A stretch of 64,000 nucleotides of DNA. It comes from Brachionus plicatilis (lineage: Eukaryota > Rotifera > Eurotatoria > Ploima > Brachionidae). This document shows, one piece after another, positions 21,855 through 34,079 of the stretch (positions are counted from its first letter, which is position 1; each line of letters opens with the position of its first letter). The position numbers were made by a program, and so were the translations under genes. The stretch is taken from assembly GCA_010279815.1 (NCBI GenBank), contig QEOQ01000141.1, positions 1 through 64,000 on the forward strand, read 5' to 3'. The notes beneath the pieces were generated by a model, which was not told the DNA's origin, ran no database searches, and worked only from the letters and a program-made list of their open reading frames with translations.

Positions 21855-22040
21855 ATTTGCTTGTTAATTTTGAAAATATTTTTTGTTTTTAGAACGTGTA
21901 TTTATACATTTTAATTTAGATCCATTATTAGAGTTAAAACTCTAAAGCAAAAAAAAAGTATTTTTTAGCTAGATCAGACTTTTTAGCAATTTAAAAATTA
22001 AATTAAAAATTTTTTCAATACTTGACTTAAAAAAAAACAA

Positions 22041-22112
22041 AGGGGGCATCCGGGATTGAACCGGAGACCTCTCGATCTGCAGTCGAATGCTCTACCACTG
22101 AGCTATACCCCC
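22041..22112 (-). tRNA. tRNA-Cys (GCA)
   Basis: 72 nt including the discriminator base. The acceptor stem GGGGGTA pairs with TGCCCCC; the A box (tagctcagtgg) and B box (ggttcaatccc) are intact; the anticodon loop ctgcaga gives GCA. It is identical to the plus-strand copy at 22219. A T-run for Pol III termination follows on the minus strand. No intron. Confidence 0.97.
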
Positions 22113-22218
22113 TTTTATCAAACTCTTACTTTTATTGACATATTTTCTCAAGATGTTTATCTTTACTTGATCTATTGTCAAAGAGAATTTGTCGACTTTA
22201 TCTTGTGTTTAGATAGAA

Positions 22219-22290
22219 GGGGGTATAGCTCAGTGGTAGAGCATTCGACTGCAGATCGAGAGGTCTCCGGTTCAATCCCGGATGCCCCCT
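22219..22290 (+). tRNA. tRNA-Cys (GCA)
   Basis: Same 72-nt sequence as the minus-strand gene 106 bp away, in divergent orientation. Internal A and B boxes are complete and the anticodon is GCA. A T5 tract at about 22294 is the likely terminator. The two genes form an inverted pair with a unique 106-bp spacer. Confidence 0.97.
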
Positions 22291-23133
22291 TTGTTTTTAT
22301 TCTTAGATGATTTATTTACATTCATGAAAACTCATATGAACTTAATGCCTTTTATGTTTAATTAATTTTGAAGAATTAATTTTTTCAATCGTTTTTAAGT
22401 AATTCTTATTTTAATTAAATTAAAAAAATTAACGACTTGAAAAATATTGACATGAAAATTATTTTTTTACAGTTTATTTAATTGACATTTTTTCGAAAAA
22501 AAAAAACTAATGACAAAATTTTAAACAATCAAATCTAGGTATAAAAAAATTAAATGAATTTTTTTTTTTTTCAATTTTGGAAACGTTATCAGTTTTGAAA
22601 ATTGTAAATCGAAAAAAAGAATTAGCATTAATGCTTTAAAATAATTATATAAATAATTTAAATTGTGAAAATTTTTTAATTAGATTTTTACTTAGAAACA
22701 GCTTATATTTTTTCTGTTTTCTAAAATCATCTTGATCGAAATCCAAGATCTCTTTGAAAAAAAAATTCAGTAATCAATAATCTAAATATATTTTTAAAGC
22801 TTTAATAAAGAATTTTTAATTTATTTATAGCTATGTGAAGGCTATTGCGAAAAAAAACTGTCTAAAACAATTATGGCATATTCTGTTAAAGATTAAGCTT
22901 AGCAAACTTTGTTTTTAAACTGATAGTTTTTTTATTCTTGTCTTCATCTTAAATCTAAACTAAAAGACCTTTATAAATTTAGTCTAATTTTTAAGTGAAT
23001 TTTTTTACCTATTCTATTTCACTTTTAATTTAGTTTCAAAAACTTATTGTCGAGTTAGATACCTTCGAAATCCTTATAATAGATAGGATTTGATTTTTAT
23101 TTTTAATAGGGAAGGAAAAGCGATTTGTAGTTG
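22291..23133. other. intergenic, no gene seen
   Basis: AT-rich on both strands; nothing codes. Confidence 0.4.
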
Positions 23134-23235
23134 AAAATGCCGTGTCCGAGTAGAAATCATAAGCAGTGTTCTCGGTCCTCTTCTATTCATAATTTACGGC
23201 AACTCTTTTTCTGGTCTTTGTCATTCAATTTTTTA
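23134..23235 (+). pseudogene. short non-LTR reverse transcriptase relic
   Basis: One frame reads SVLGPLLFIIYGNSFSGLCH, the conserved RT motif that normally reads GSVLGPLLFLIYINDL. Flanking sequence is degenerate and out of frame. This is a small dead fragment. Confidence 0.65.
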
Positions 23236-24875
23236 ACTATAAAAAATGGGAAAATGTGACTTAGAACAGGCATCAAATGTAATGATCAGCTGCGTAGCCA
23301 AAGAAGAACTGAGGGGCACCCAATTTAAAGGGGCCGTCTTTTTAAAAGTTTTATGTATCATTAATAGTCATAATTATTCAGTTAAATTATAAATTTTCAA
23401 AAAAATAGAAAATTAGGGTTTTAATAAATTTTTCATATTTTAATTTAATAATTCATTAATAATTAAATATTTTTTTTGTAAATTGCATCTAATGAAATGT
23501 ATTTTTTTGAAAAAAAAATGTTTTTCCGCTTTTGCCTCCACATTCAAAAATGTCTGGCTACGCCCCTTGTCATGATTACTAAATAAATGAATAATAACTA
23601 GAAAGAACAAAGATAGACACTTAGAAATAATCACTTTTATTGAAATTAAGTTGGAAAGGCTATGCTACCGGGAAGCAGCAAGAAATTCATACAGCTCAGC
23701 TGAAGAAATTAAACTAAAAATTTTTCCAAATAGATAGTTTTATAGTGTACTTGTTTAAAATTTTTTTTTTATTTTCTGTATGGAACATTAATCTCCTGAA
23801 TATCGCCACTTCTATTAAATATTAAAATATTTGCAAAAAATTAACTCTAAATTAAGAATTCAAAATTTTATTTGAGTCATTTAGAGATTATATTAATATT
23901 TTTTTTCAAAATATTAACTGTAAAAAAAATGTTGGAAAATATTTACTAATGAGAAATTTTAAGATAATATCAAAAAAACAAACGGAAATTTTTTGGGTGA
24001 AGCGTTTTTTTAGGATGTCATAATTTTTCTTTAGAATCTCATTAAAATAGGACGGAAAGTTTGATGATGTTTTTTTTTAAAAGTTCTATTTAAATTGAAA
24101 GAGATCAAAAAATTTCCAACAATGTGGTTAATTATTTTTAATAAAAAATTAATTTCTTTATTCTCAATTAGGTTTTTAAAAAAAACATATCTACTCAGTT
24201 TTTAGTTAATTTATACTGCTGGATTCATTAATTTACTAATCAATATATTCGCTTTAAATAGCTGAATTTCAAAAAATAGTACATCATTTTTTGTGTTCAG
24301 TTTTCTTAGCTAATTTATAAAATGAACCATAAATCAGGTTTCTCATCGGACTTTTTAAATGAATTAGAAAAACTCAAAAGAAAGCTTTAATTATTTTAAA
24401 ACCTTGCTATTGAACGTGATCCTTAAGCATTAATGTCATTATTTCGAATGATATAATTCTAGATGATAGTATTTGGGAGCGGAAAAATACATTCTTCGAT
24501 GTCATTTGAAATGAGATTTTCTTTTAATTAGGATCTAGCATAAGAAAAAAAATCAAAATATACAATCGATAATTTGATATTTTCTATGAATTTATTTTAA
24601 ATTCAAAATTTCGATTAATTCACTATTGAATTAATTTATTAAAAATATTCTTTATTTTTTTTTAATTTTTAAGTAATTTTCTGGGATTACATGCTTCACT
24701 CAAATTATCTAATCGTTTTAGCAAAAATCTATTATCCTTTCTTTTTTTATTTTTAATTGAAAAACAATCAATTTTGCGTCTTTGCTAAAAACTAAATTTT
24801 TTAATAAAATTTTCTAATTTTTTCATCTAAAAAAAATCTTCTTCTAGATTAATTTGAAAATTCTATAAAATCAAC
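23236..24875. other. intergenic; possible small inverted repeat
   Basis: The words gcgtagcca (about 23292) and tggctacgc (about 23562) form a short inverted pair that may be the ends of an old MITE, but the arms do not extend and there is no target duplication. The minus ORF at 23440-23634 lies inside and is not convincing. The remainder is AT-rich upstream sequence of the receptor gene. Confidence 0.35.
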
Positions 24876-25934
24876 ATGAACGATTCGCTTTTTACCGAGT
24901 TTTATGACACAGAGATATTTGCTGATAGCCAAAGCAAGCGTGTTTTAAAGCTGATTCAGGAATTTTTTACACCGATGTTGTCTCTTTTGGGCTTCACTCT
25001 AAGACTTGTTTGCATCTTTGTTTACATGAAGCCGGTCAAAAACTCGATGAACAAAATTTTAAAGCTATCTTACACAAGCATCAATAAAACATTGCTTCTA
25101 AACTCGCTGAGCCAGGCGATTTTTTCGTTTGTTTACATATTTTTGCCCGTGATCTACTGCAGAAATATTTGCATGAACAATGGCTATTTGTCAAATTTTT
25201 TCCATGCTTATGTGGTCATTTACGGGTCAACAGTGGCAGAAATGATCAGCATTCTGGCAAATATTGTCATGTGCTTGAACCGGTTTTTAATCATCTTCAA
25301 GAACAAAGACATTTTCAGACTTATGTCATTTCGCTCAATGTGCTTTATAATTATCTTGTTTAGTCTGATGGTAAATTTACCCTATTTGAAAATGGTAAAA
25401 ATTGATATGAAGAATGGAAAATATTTTATGACAGAAAGCGATTTTTCCAAGAGTGCGACAGGGCAATTTTTCAAAAATTTTATTCCAGTTATACGATATT
25501 TTGTGCTGATAGCAATTTTTGTTACCATCAACTTTTTGCTTCTGTACAATTCGTTTATTTTTGCAAAAAATCGAGAAAAGTTTTTTAGGAATCAAAGGCT
25601 GCTGCTTGACTCGGCCAAGTTAAATTCAGTGAGTACAAAATCAAATGATCAAGAGGCTTACGCCGAGAGCAGCGAAAATTCTTACAGATTGGACAGATCA
25701 GAATGGAATTTGACCAGAATGAGTCTTTTCATGTGCTTAATTTATTTTTTTAATATTATCATAATAGCAATCACGTTTTTCAATTCAAAATTCAATTTAA
25801 TTAATTTTTCCCTAGTTGTCACACTGGAAATAATATCGGCGATCATGGTTCAGCTCACCAATTTGCTTGAGATTATGTCTTATTTTTTGTTTAATAAAAT
25901 TTTTTTGAAAACTTTTTTAAATATATTCTGCTAA
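24876..25934 (+). CDS. seven-transmembrane (GPCR-like) receptor, 352 aa
   Basis: A single-exon ORF with an extracellular N-terminus carrying an NDS site, then seven hydrophobic segments: about 30-52, 70-95, 107-138, 150-170, 200-230, 278-300 and 306-332. The third segment ends in CLNRFLIIF, at the place of the DRY box, with Asn for Asp. The seventh lacks a clean NPxxY (LLEIMSYFLFN). The third intracellular loop is long, Ser-rich and charged. This fits a divergent rhodopsin-type or FMRFamide/Srw-like orphan receptor, and the ligand cannot be inferred. No intron is needed and no Gly-rich start alternative is seen. The coding part is less AT-rich than its surroundings. Confidence 0.75.
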   Translation: MNDSLFTEFYDTEIFADSQSKRVLKLIQEFFTPMLSLLGFTLRLVCIFVYMKPVKNSMNKILKLSYTSINKTLLLNSLSQAIFSFVYIFLPVIYCRNICMNNGYLSNFFHAYVVIYGSTVAEMISILANIVMCLNRFLIIFKNKDIFRLMSFRSMCFIIILFSLMVNLPYLKMVKIDMKNGKYFMTESDFSKSATGQFFKNFIPVIRYFVLIAIFVTINFLLLYNSFIFAKNREKFFRNQRLLLDSAKLNSVSTKSNDQEAYAESSENSYRLDRSEWNLTRMSLFMCLIYFFNIIIIAITFFNSKFNLINFSLVVTLEIISAIMVQLTNLLEIMSYFLFNKIFLKTFLNIFC

Positions 25935-27606
25935 ATGGAATTAGCTTTTAGTTATTTTTAAATAAAATTGTTTAAAATTATTCGGGTTTTTTATAAAAAA
26001 AATAATGGTCCTAACGTATGACTTTAATCATTTATTCTTAAGTTTGAGTATTTTGCATACAAAACTAATTTGTTAATGCCAATTAGCCTCTAGATTTTTG
26101 CTCTTTTTTGGGTTTTTTCATATTAATAATTAATTTTGTACCATAAAAGATAAATTTTGTAATTTTACGTAAAATTACGTAAAAAAAATTTCTTTTGAGG
26201 TAAAAAATCGTAAAATTAAAGTAAAAAATGTAAAAAATTCATTTTTGAAAATCGCTAAAATAATGTTAATTTTCGTAAATATCTTCAGATCCTAGGAGCA
26301 AATCACTGCTGTATGTTTATAAAATGTATAATAAATTTCAGAAAAAATTTATAAAATTTTCAATTTTTCTTATATTCAAATAATAAAATAATTCAATGAA
26401 ATCAAAGGGCATCTACCAAATTCACGTCAATCATGCGACCTACATTTTTCAATTTATTTTTAAGGCTTAAAAGATAATATAAGATAATGATTAATAATTA
26501 GTTATTTAGAGTTGATTTATTTTTAATATTCTCTTACCATGATATTCCTGATTTAAATGTAATTAATTTAAAATCGAGAATAAAGTGCTATTTTTGTCTA
26601 AATAATAATGCATGATTACTTTAAACTTTTGAAATCAATAATCCTAAAAAAGAATTATCAATAATTAAAGAAATTTAAAGTAACATTATATTGAATTACA
26701 AAGAAGTATATAGAATTAATTTAAATATTTTAGCTAGAAATATTATTTCAAAATAACAAATAATCTCCATTTAATTTTTTTTTATTTACAAGTGATATTG
26801 ATACTTTTGACAATATGTTTATCAGTTCATTCTGATCTTAGACTGGGGTTTTTTTGTTGATTTTGTCATAAAATCTATTTGGAAGCTTACTCTACTTAAT
26901 CAATAAGTTCAATTTAGATACTCTCGTTTTCATTCATGACTTTTCTGCTGCATTTACAGACTTAAAATAAAATTTTTGTTGTTCATTATTTTTAATAACT
27001 ACATCCTCTTCAAAAGACATAATCAGTGATTATAACATCTTTAGTGTCAAAAAAAATATGAAAGTTTTAAATCAATCTTTAAAATTTTTTTGTAGCAGAA
27101 AAAAAGTTTTATAATGACGAAAAAGTAAGATCTCAAATATTTTCAAAATTTCGTGTCATAAAAGAATTTTTTTTTAAATTTTGAAGCCCAAAATCAAAAA
27201 AATATTTTTCATCTCATTATTTGTTGCAGAAAAAATAGGATTTGATTTTTTTTGTAAAAAAACTTTTAAGAATGTGCTTGGTGTGTGTAATTTTGATAAA
27301 AGCTGTCTTGATAAATAAAAAATTAAGATATTAAAATGGAATTTAATTGAATATAATAGACTTAAAAATTTTAAATTCATCTGAATCTCTTTAATTACAA
27401 TCCTACGCAATTATGAATAAATTGCTAGATTAAAGATTTATTAGGTGGTTTAAAGAGAATTTACAGGTAGTAATTAACCATAAAATTATTGGAAAAAATA
27501 TGATTAATAATTTATTTTGGCTATGGCAAAAATTCTAATGGAACGTTAGTTAAGTTTTATAAGTTAAATTTAACCGGTATTAAAAATACAAAAACTTTAA
27601 AAAAAA
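25935..27606. other. intergenic between receptor and P450; contains a Tc1/mariner-like end
   Basis: Apart from the terminal repeat at about 26150-26311 (listed separately), this is AT-rich DNA with no coding signal. The minus ORF at 27174-27410 has no motif. Confidence 0.4.
26150..26311. mobile_element. solo terminal region of a Tc1/mariner-like element
   Basis: Repeats of the type ttttacgtaaaattacgtaa at 26162-26186 and cgtaaaattaaagtaaa near 26210 are the same subterminal words as in the elements ending at 49245 and 52243. The right edge reads cactgctg followed by TA (26312-26313), comparable to cactg-TA at 49245. The left end is not recognisable. Confidence 0.45.
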
Positions 27607-30600
27607 TTAATTTTTTCTTGGTAGGAGAAAACACTGAGTTCCATCAGCAGGACGTAAAGTTGCTTCTTGAATGACTCCAAAATTTTGAGCAGGATCTAAA
27701 ATTATTTCAAAATTTTGAACGAATTTCGCAATTAGTATTCTTCCCACCAGCTTAAATAAAATTAATTTTATAGCTGGATTAAAAAATTTTGATCAATACT
27801 TTTGCCAAGTTTTGTCCGATGCAATTTCGAGCACCTAAACTGAACGGAAAATATGTGTAGTTATTTATCCTTTTTAAAATAAACTTTGATTATTCAAATT
27901 AATTTTTTCATTGGTATACTTTTGATTTGTTATATCGTATTTAAATCTTTCGGGTTCGAACACATGAGGATTTTCAAAATATTGTTCAAATCTGCCACTC
28001 ACATAAGTCGAAACCTAAACGAAATTATCTTAAAATAAATTAAATTATATTAAAATTTTACTTCAATCCAACTTCCAGTTGGAATATGGTAGCCGTTTAA
28101 ATTGAGATCTTTGTTTGAAATACGGGCTATTTCCGGTATAGGTGGCCACAAGCGTAAAGTTTCTTTGTATACACAGTTTGTGTATGTAAGTTTGGCCAGA
28201 TCATCATTATTAATGAAAGATTTTGATCCCAAAACTGAATCAATTTCATTTTTAAGCCTAAAAATTTAAAATTTAAAAAAAAATTTTTTCAGCGGTTTAT
28301 TACTTATCGAAAACATGCGGATTTCTTCCGATTTCAAGCATACAAAAAGCTAAGGTATTTGCAGTGGTCTCTTGACCTTTAAGAAAAAATATAAATCTAA
28401 ATTTAAAAATAATAATTTTATTACCAGCAACAAAAAATGTTAGAAAATCATCTACCATATTGTCCACATTAAATTTTTCATCTTCTAAATTAAAATTGAT
28501 TGAACTAATTTGAATATTTTTGTCAGTTCTTATAAATACCCTCAGTCAAAAGACTTTTAGTCACATTGAAAAAATTCAAATTTTTTTAAAGTTTTTAAAT
28601 CAATTCTAAGTAAAAACTAAACAAGTTACAATTAAATTTCAATAAAAATGAATTACCGTAAAGAGAAAATTGAAAAAAAATTTGATTTAAAAATAAAAAA
28701 AATTGAAAAATTTTTAATTTTAGAATTTTACCAAAATTATTTGCTAAAAGGACTTTACTCATAAAAATAATCTCTAGACCAATATGGCAATTATCTCAAA
28801 ACTTTATGCCGATGATACACCAATTCATTGAGAATTAATCAATTATTATATTTATTTTAGAAGATTTTTGGAAAATTTAAATATTTTGTCAATTTATTTT
28901 GAAAAAAAAACAATGATAAATCTTCATTAATTATTTTTTCAATTAAAAATTTTAAATGAAAATAACTTCATGAAAAAAATTCGATTTGTTTAACCAATTC
29001 ACCGCAAGGATCTTATCAAAAATTACCTAGAATTAATGTGTCTCGAATTTTCAAATCAATTTTGTTAGCGTCTTTTGAAACCAATACTGAAATTTTCAAT
29101 TTAATAGTAATAAATGCTTTGTAATCAACTACGACCTAAATTAAAGTCGACACTCCGAGTTTGGTTGCCTTTTCACAAAAAAAATTACTAATCGAGCTGC
29201 TAAATTAGTTCCATCTTAAGAGATAAGAGTTGTTCTAAATGTTCAAGTTTAACAATTCTATTTGAAAGAATACAGAAAGAAGAGATGATGCATCTTTTTA
29301 AAATATAAACAACATCTATAAATTTGAAAAAGGTAGCAAATTTAAAATTTTTCAAAATCAATTGAGAGAGACTGTGATTAGTGTAAACAAATAACAGGGG
29401 AAAATTGATATTTAATTATGGAACGATTAGCCAAAAAAACCCACTTTTAAAAAATTATTTCGATTTTAATTAAAAAAAAATTCCTTGGTTGTGGGTTATT
29501 TAATTTAATATTTTAAAATAAAACCAACCATGATTTTTGAGTAGATTAGTCAGAATATCATCAGGAACATAGTTATCATTCTGCAAATAAAGAAGACGCT
29601 TCATGATGTGCCTTTTCCCGATATCTCTAAGTTTTCGAATTATAATTTTATAACTGCGCAGCCATTTCCATTCACCAGGATTATACTTGAATTTTTTTCT
29701 AATTGTATTTTAATTTATATCTTGTAATTTAAACTTACAGCCAAAAATGGCTCAAATGTTTGTCTATAGAATCCCTTTAGACTTTCGTAAACATAATGAT
29801 TTAGTTCATTACTGGGGTCGTTGATGGTGTCAACTTGCATAGAAAACGCGATCTTAATTTAAAAGATTTAATTAAAATTTTTTTTTACATCTTTTTTATT
29901 AAATATTACATTGGCAATAATGTCTAAAGCAGCATGGCTAATTTCTTTTAGCAAATTTATTCTCGTTTTACCATCAGCCAACGATCTCAGCCTCATCATA
30001 AGCATGTCTATTTTAGAGTTGAGTTCGTCAATTGAATTGAGGAGAATGCTTAAAAAAAATTTAGATTTAAATTTTAGATTTAAATTTTACTCACTTTCGT
30101 TGAAACCCGTGATTGAAAAGAACCCGTCGTTTTTGCCAACTGCCAAAGTCAGTATCAGACAAAAGTCCATTTCCCAAATATCTAAAATAAATTTTTAGTC
30201 TTAATTATTTGATTTTATTATTCAAAATTTAGGTGACCTTTCGTTGTAGGGAAATCCAACTTGTTTGTATATTTCAGGCACTTTTGGAAAATTTTGGTTT
30301 ATCAAGACCTCTTTTACCGCCTCTGGCTCAATGGTGAAGACTACAATTTTGTCGACAATTTGAAATTTAAAAACTCTTCCGTAATCATTGCACCTATTTA
30401 ATTTTTAAAAATTTTGAATTTTTTAAAATTTAAATAGAAATAATTCTACATGTCAAGCATCATGTCAGCCAAAAGTCTGCCACCTCTGATGTATCGCAAG
30501 GCTTCGCTCAGATTTCCAAGATAAAAGCCAAGTATACCTTTTGTTTTAGGACCTGGTATATGACTATATTTTTTTCTTATGGCATATATGGAATAGGTTT

Positions 30601-30658
30601 TGTATGCGATAAAAATTAGCGGTACACACAACAGGAGTTTAAAAAATTCACCGATCAT
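27607..30658 (-). CDS. cytochrome P450, CYP46A-like, 499 aa
   Basis: Twelve exons on the minus strand, in coding order: 30450-30658, 30238-30393, 30095-30181, 29910-30048, 29739-29852, 29529-29685, 28425-28484, 28304-28376, 28062-28257, 27920-28014, 27800-27869, 27607-27750. All are GT-AG and 1500 nt close the frame. Residues 1-20 are a membrane anchor, followed by HIPGP. The I-helix has AGQETTANT, the K-helix KETLR, then FEPERF, and the haem loop FSLGARNCIG with the cysteine ligand. The stretches VSTYVSGRFEQYF and GNGLLSDTDFGSWQKQ-type WQKRR match CYP46A (cholesterol 24-hydroxylase), whose length is also 500. A microsomal sterol/lipid monooxygenase is likely; the exact substrate is an inference. 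All key residues are intact. Intron 6 is about 1.04 kb. Confidence 0.93.
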
Positions 30659-31623
30659 ATTGATTGTTTAGTTTACAAAATTTTTAGAATTAAATAATTT
30701 TTTCACTCATGTATTTGCTTGTTATTTTATATCAGAAAAAATCGTTTAACAAATCAAATAAAAACCCTGGTTTATTTTAAATAATAGAATAAAAAGATTA
30801 GTGATTCTTTTTTAAGTACAGAATCGCTTCAGGAATGTTTTTAGTTGTTTTTTTAAACAAAAGAATTTAAAAAAATTTCAAGGTACAAATTTACATTAAA
30901 TTGTTTAAATTTAAAAATTTTAAAAATCAGACTTATCAAGGCAATTGTTCTAATGTACTATTACATCAATTAAAATAAAGATCAAAATTTAAATCGATCA
31001 AAAAAATTGGCTCAATTTTCCATGGATTCAATTTTTTTTTCTTATATGCATTTTTTTTTTTACTTTATAAATTTTTTTATCAAAAATTCTGGATTTTTCA
31101 AATCCTAGACATAATGATTCACAATAATATTTCGTTTATATTTAGTTGACATTCCTTTTCCAAAGGCTAAATTTGAGTCTTAAGAAATTAATAATCCAGG
31201 CTTGTAACAAGTTCTGAATTATCAAAATTGAATAAATTTCCAGACTTCATTTAAGTAATTATAAGTTTTCGAGTTTTTTTTTGCTAAAACCAAATAATTC
31301 AAATAAATTTGATTTATTATATAAAAAAAAATTAATGAAAAAGCTTTTAGAAAATTATAAAGTTTTATCTTTTTTTTCTCAATTCAGAAATATAAAAAAA
31401 ATTAATTAAAAAAGCTAATTATCAAAAAATCTAGACAATTTTCATAAAACAATTTTTATGGAGTTTGATTTTAATCCATGAACTTAAAAAATTTTTTTTC
31501 AACGAAATCAAATCAGAATTAAATTTTATAATTATTGAAATGTCAGTTTGTTTAACAAAGAGAAAAATTTTGTTTTTTTCTTAACAAAGCCCATTTCGTC
31601 AACGTCTTAAAACAAGATCAAAA
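30659..31623. promoter_or_regulatory. divergent intergenic region between P450 and PLA2-like gene
   Basis: About 960 bp of AT-rich DNA separating two divergently transcribed genes, so it should hold both promoters. No specific site can be named. Confidence 0.3.
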
Positions 31624-31992
31624 ATGAGAACTATCATTTTTTATATATTATTCTATCTCCACTTTAGGTATAGGAAAACTCTTGCTTTTGTATTTAACAC
31701 AACGTCTGGCAAAGTTCTTGGTTGTGGTCCAGGTAAATTTACAATCGACCAACAATTGATTGATCTTGGTGAAGGCTCATTAATAGAATGCTGTGCCAGA
31801 CATGATTTGTGCTATGATACATGCCAATATACTCAAATTCAGTGTGACGACCAATTCGAGATATGTTTGAGAATTAAATGCAACAGACTATCGGGATTTT
31901 CGAGAATACTCTGTAAGATTGATGCCTCAAATATGGTCAGTTTGGTAAGGAGGTTCGGTTTTTTTTTATATTGCTTAGAGCCTAATTTTTAA
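31624..31992 (+). CDS. secreted phospholipase A2-like protein, 122 aa
   Basis: A single-exon ORF. Residues 1-14 are hydrophobic (signal peptide). The PLA2 active-site helix is CCARHDLCYDTC, containing the catalytic His-Asp pair and paired cysteines, and it continues into QCDDQFEICL, as in group XII and related non-venom secreted PLA2s. A GCGPGKF motif before it may be the calcium loop. Family members hydrolyse the sn-2 ester of phospholipids with calcium. The C-terminus (after about residue 100) is short and less typical; a downstream exon cannot be excluded because GT donors occur near 31935 and 31946. I treat it as an enzyme-family member without assigning a physiological role. Confidence 0.7.
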   Translation: MRTIIFYILFYLHFRYRKTLAFVFNTTSGKVLGCGPGKFTIDQQLIDLGEGSLIECCARHDLCYDTCQYTQIQCDDQFEICLRIKCNRLSGFSRILCKIDASNMVSLVRRFGFFLYCLEPNF

Positions 31993-33173
31993 ATAAAATA
32001 ATTTACATGTTTCTTTTATTTTTTAAAAAATCGACTATGATAAAGAGGTAATTAATTTTTTGTGTTAAAGAATTAGCTTAGTAAAATATCTCAGTTTGTT
32101 TATGGACATCTTTTTCAGTCGATTTTCTTTGTCAAAAAAATTAATAAAAAAGAAAACCAGAGTTTGATGGTAAAAATGAAATCATATATTTTTGAACCAC
32201 AATTCATCAATATTTTAAAGTGTATTTTTAGTATCTAAAAGAAAAATTGGGGTTCAAATCCATTTATAGACCATAAAATAAAACTCTAAACCTATTCCTA
32301 ATCCATTAATTAATTAATACTGTTTCCAAAAATTTTTTTTTCAAAATAAAACAATCCCTTAGTTCGACTTGTTCAATTTTATTTTAAAATTTAAACTTTA
32401 AGTAAAATTTGTTTTTCTGTCAGAATATATAAGAACATCCATTCTAATTTTTTTTAACAAATATCAAAAGTTAAGAAGTTGATTTTTTATTTTAAAATAT
32501 TATTGTCTTGGAATAGAAAGTTTCATCTTTTTCGTAGCAGGTACACTGAAAGAAGTATGTTAATGCCTTTAAGATCAACATGTCTTCAATTAATAAACTC
32601 TCCGTCTGAAATTGAAAAAATCCAAGGTTATTATTTAATAATTACTTACTTTTTTTACTCAATGGCGCACAAATAAGCCTTTGGTCTATACAGATATATA
32701 ACCAAATAATAATTTAAAAGTTTTGGAATTAAAAAAATGTCAAATAAAATCAACTTAAATCTTGAATTTTGCTGTGAGCATTAATCTTTTGAAATGAACA
32801 TTTTAATTTTTATTTGGAGTTTTAAAATTTAAGAGATTTATACTCTAATAAAATACTTAAAACTATAAAAGATCGTTTTAAAATTTAGTTTAAATCAAAA
32901 TAGAAATATCGAGCACTGAATTTTTTTAAAAGGTATGAAATCCTCAAAGCTGAGATTCTCTTTTTTTAAAATTCCAAATAAATAATATTAATAAAAAACT
33001 AGATTAATTTAAGTGATTTTTTAGTGTCAGCTCTTATCACTAATCAAAATGTTAAATCGATTCCTGTGGATCAAAAACGTCGACCTCAAAGGCCACGAAT
33101 AAGACTTGACTAGAAGCCATGTCAAGAATTACAAAAATCAGAGAGATTTATCGTTTGAAGAGATCAAAAATAT
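31993..33173. other. intergenic with two possible exon remnants
   Basis: The stretch 32541-32622 is open (ERSMLMPLRSTCLQLINS...) and bounded by ag and gt. The stretch 33011-33111 is open with DQKRRPQRPRIRLD then stop, preceded by tttttag. They could be the last exons of a decayed transposon gene with a basic, AT-hook-like tail. No family recognised. Confidence 0.3.
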
Positions 33174-33522
33174 GGCACTGTGAAAATTCATAAAAAACTT
33201 CCAGTACAAATATGAAAAAATTTTATAACTTTTGTTTTAAAAGTCAAAAATTTGTAATGAAAATGAAATAAAGTTAAACAACTTTCGTTTCACATACTGC
33301 GGTAGTCTGCAAAATCTGTTCAAATTTTGCAAAATTGCACCCTATTTAAAATTATTAAAAATAAAACGAAATTAATCTGCACAGATTTTGCAAACTTACG
33401 CAGGAGGTGAAAAATTTGTTTCACTTAGTTTTATCTGCAAAGCAAGTTTTTGACATTTAGAACTAAGGTTATAAATTTTCTTTATTTTTGTATTGGAAGT
33501 TTTGTATGAAATTTTTCAATGG
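33174..33522. mobile_element. MITE with ~150-bp inverted arms
   Basis: The left end ggcactgtgaaaattcat and the right end's complement (gccattgaaaaatttcat) pair, and the arms continue through aacttccagtacaaa, gtcaaaaatttg and gtctgcaaaatctgt to the centre near 33350. The flanking words caaaaatat and caaaaagta may be a worn target duplication. No coding capacity. Confidence 0.65.
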
Positions 33523-33732
33523 CAAAAAGTATCCGAATATTACTTGAGTGTTCCAGTGAACAAGAGAAAGCAAACACAAATGAATTACAATAGTGTAGTA
33601 AAATCGAAGATTGATGAAGACAACGAGAGTTTAAGTTTAGTTTAATCTTTTTTAATTAGAATTAATCAATAAAACCAAGATCAATTGCCACAAAATATAA
33701 AAAAATTATTAACTTTTTAAATTTTTATCTTG

Positions 33733-33923
33733 TTAACATACTATAAATAAAATTTCTTTTTTTTTTCCATGTTAAAAAGATAGGGAAAAAAAAATTGCGA
33801 ATCGCTATGTTAAAGGATTTGTATACGAGGTTTGCACTCTTCCTCCAATTTTTTTTAAATTTAAAACAAAAACAAACTTTTCAAATTGTCGTGAATTAGA
33901 AAAATTAAAACTTTTATTAGGCG
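33733..33923 (+). repeat. long direct repeat, copy 1 (191 bp), possible Helitron 5' region
   Basis: Nearly identical to 34958-35147, including tttgcgaatcgctatgttaa-type and gtatacgaggtttgcactct blocks. The second copy lies just upstream of the Helitron-associated ORFs, so the repeat may be the leader or promoter of that element. No coding capacity. Confidence 0.85.
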
Positions 33924-34079
33924 GTTAATTAATTAAATTTAAATTTTTTTATCTGATTTAATTTATTTAATTCAAGATAGTTTATGAAATAATTTTTTTA
34001 GTATCCTCAGATAATCCCTAAATTAATATATCTTATCAAAATTAATTAAAATGTGATATTATTAAAAAGAAATTGTGAC

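Noticed and set aside
22056..22310. Plus-strand ORF across both tRNA genes
   Set aside because: It is a read-through of tRNA sequence and its inverted copy.
23292..23570. Possible MITE bounded by gcgtagcca and its complement
   Set aside because: The match is only nine bases, the arms do not extend, and flanking octamers differ.
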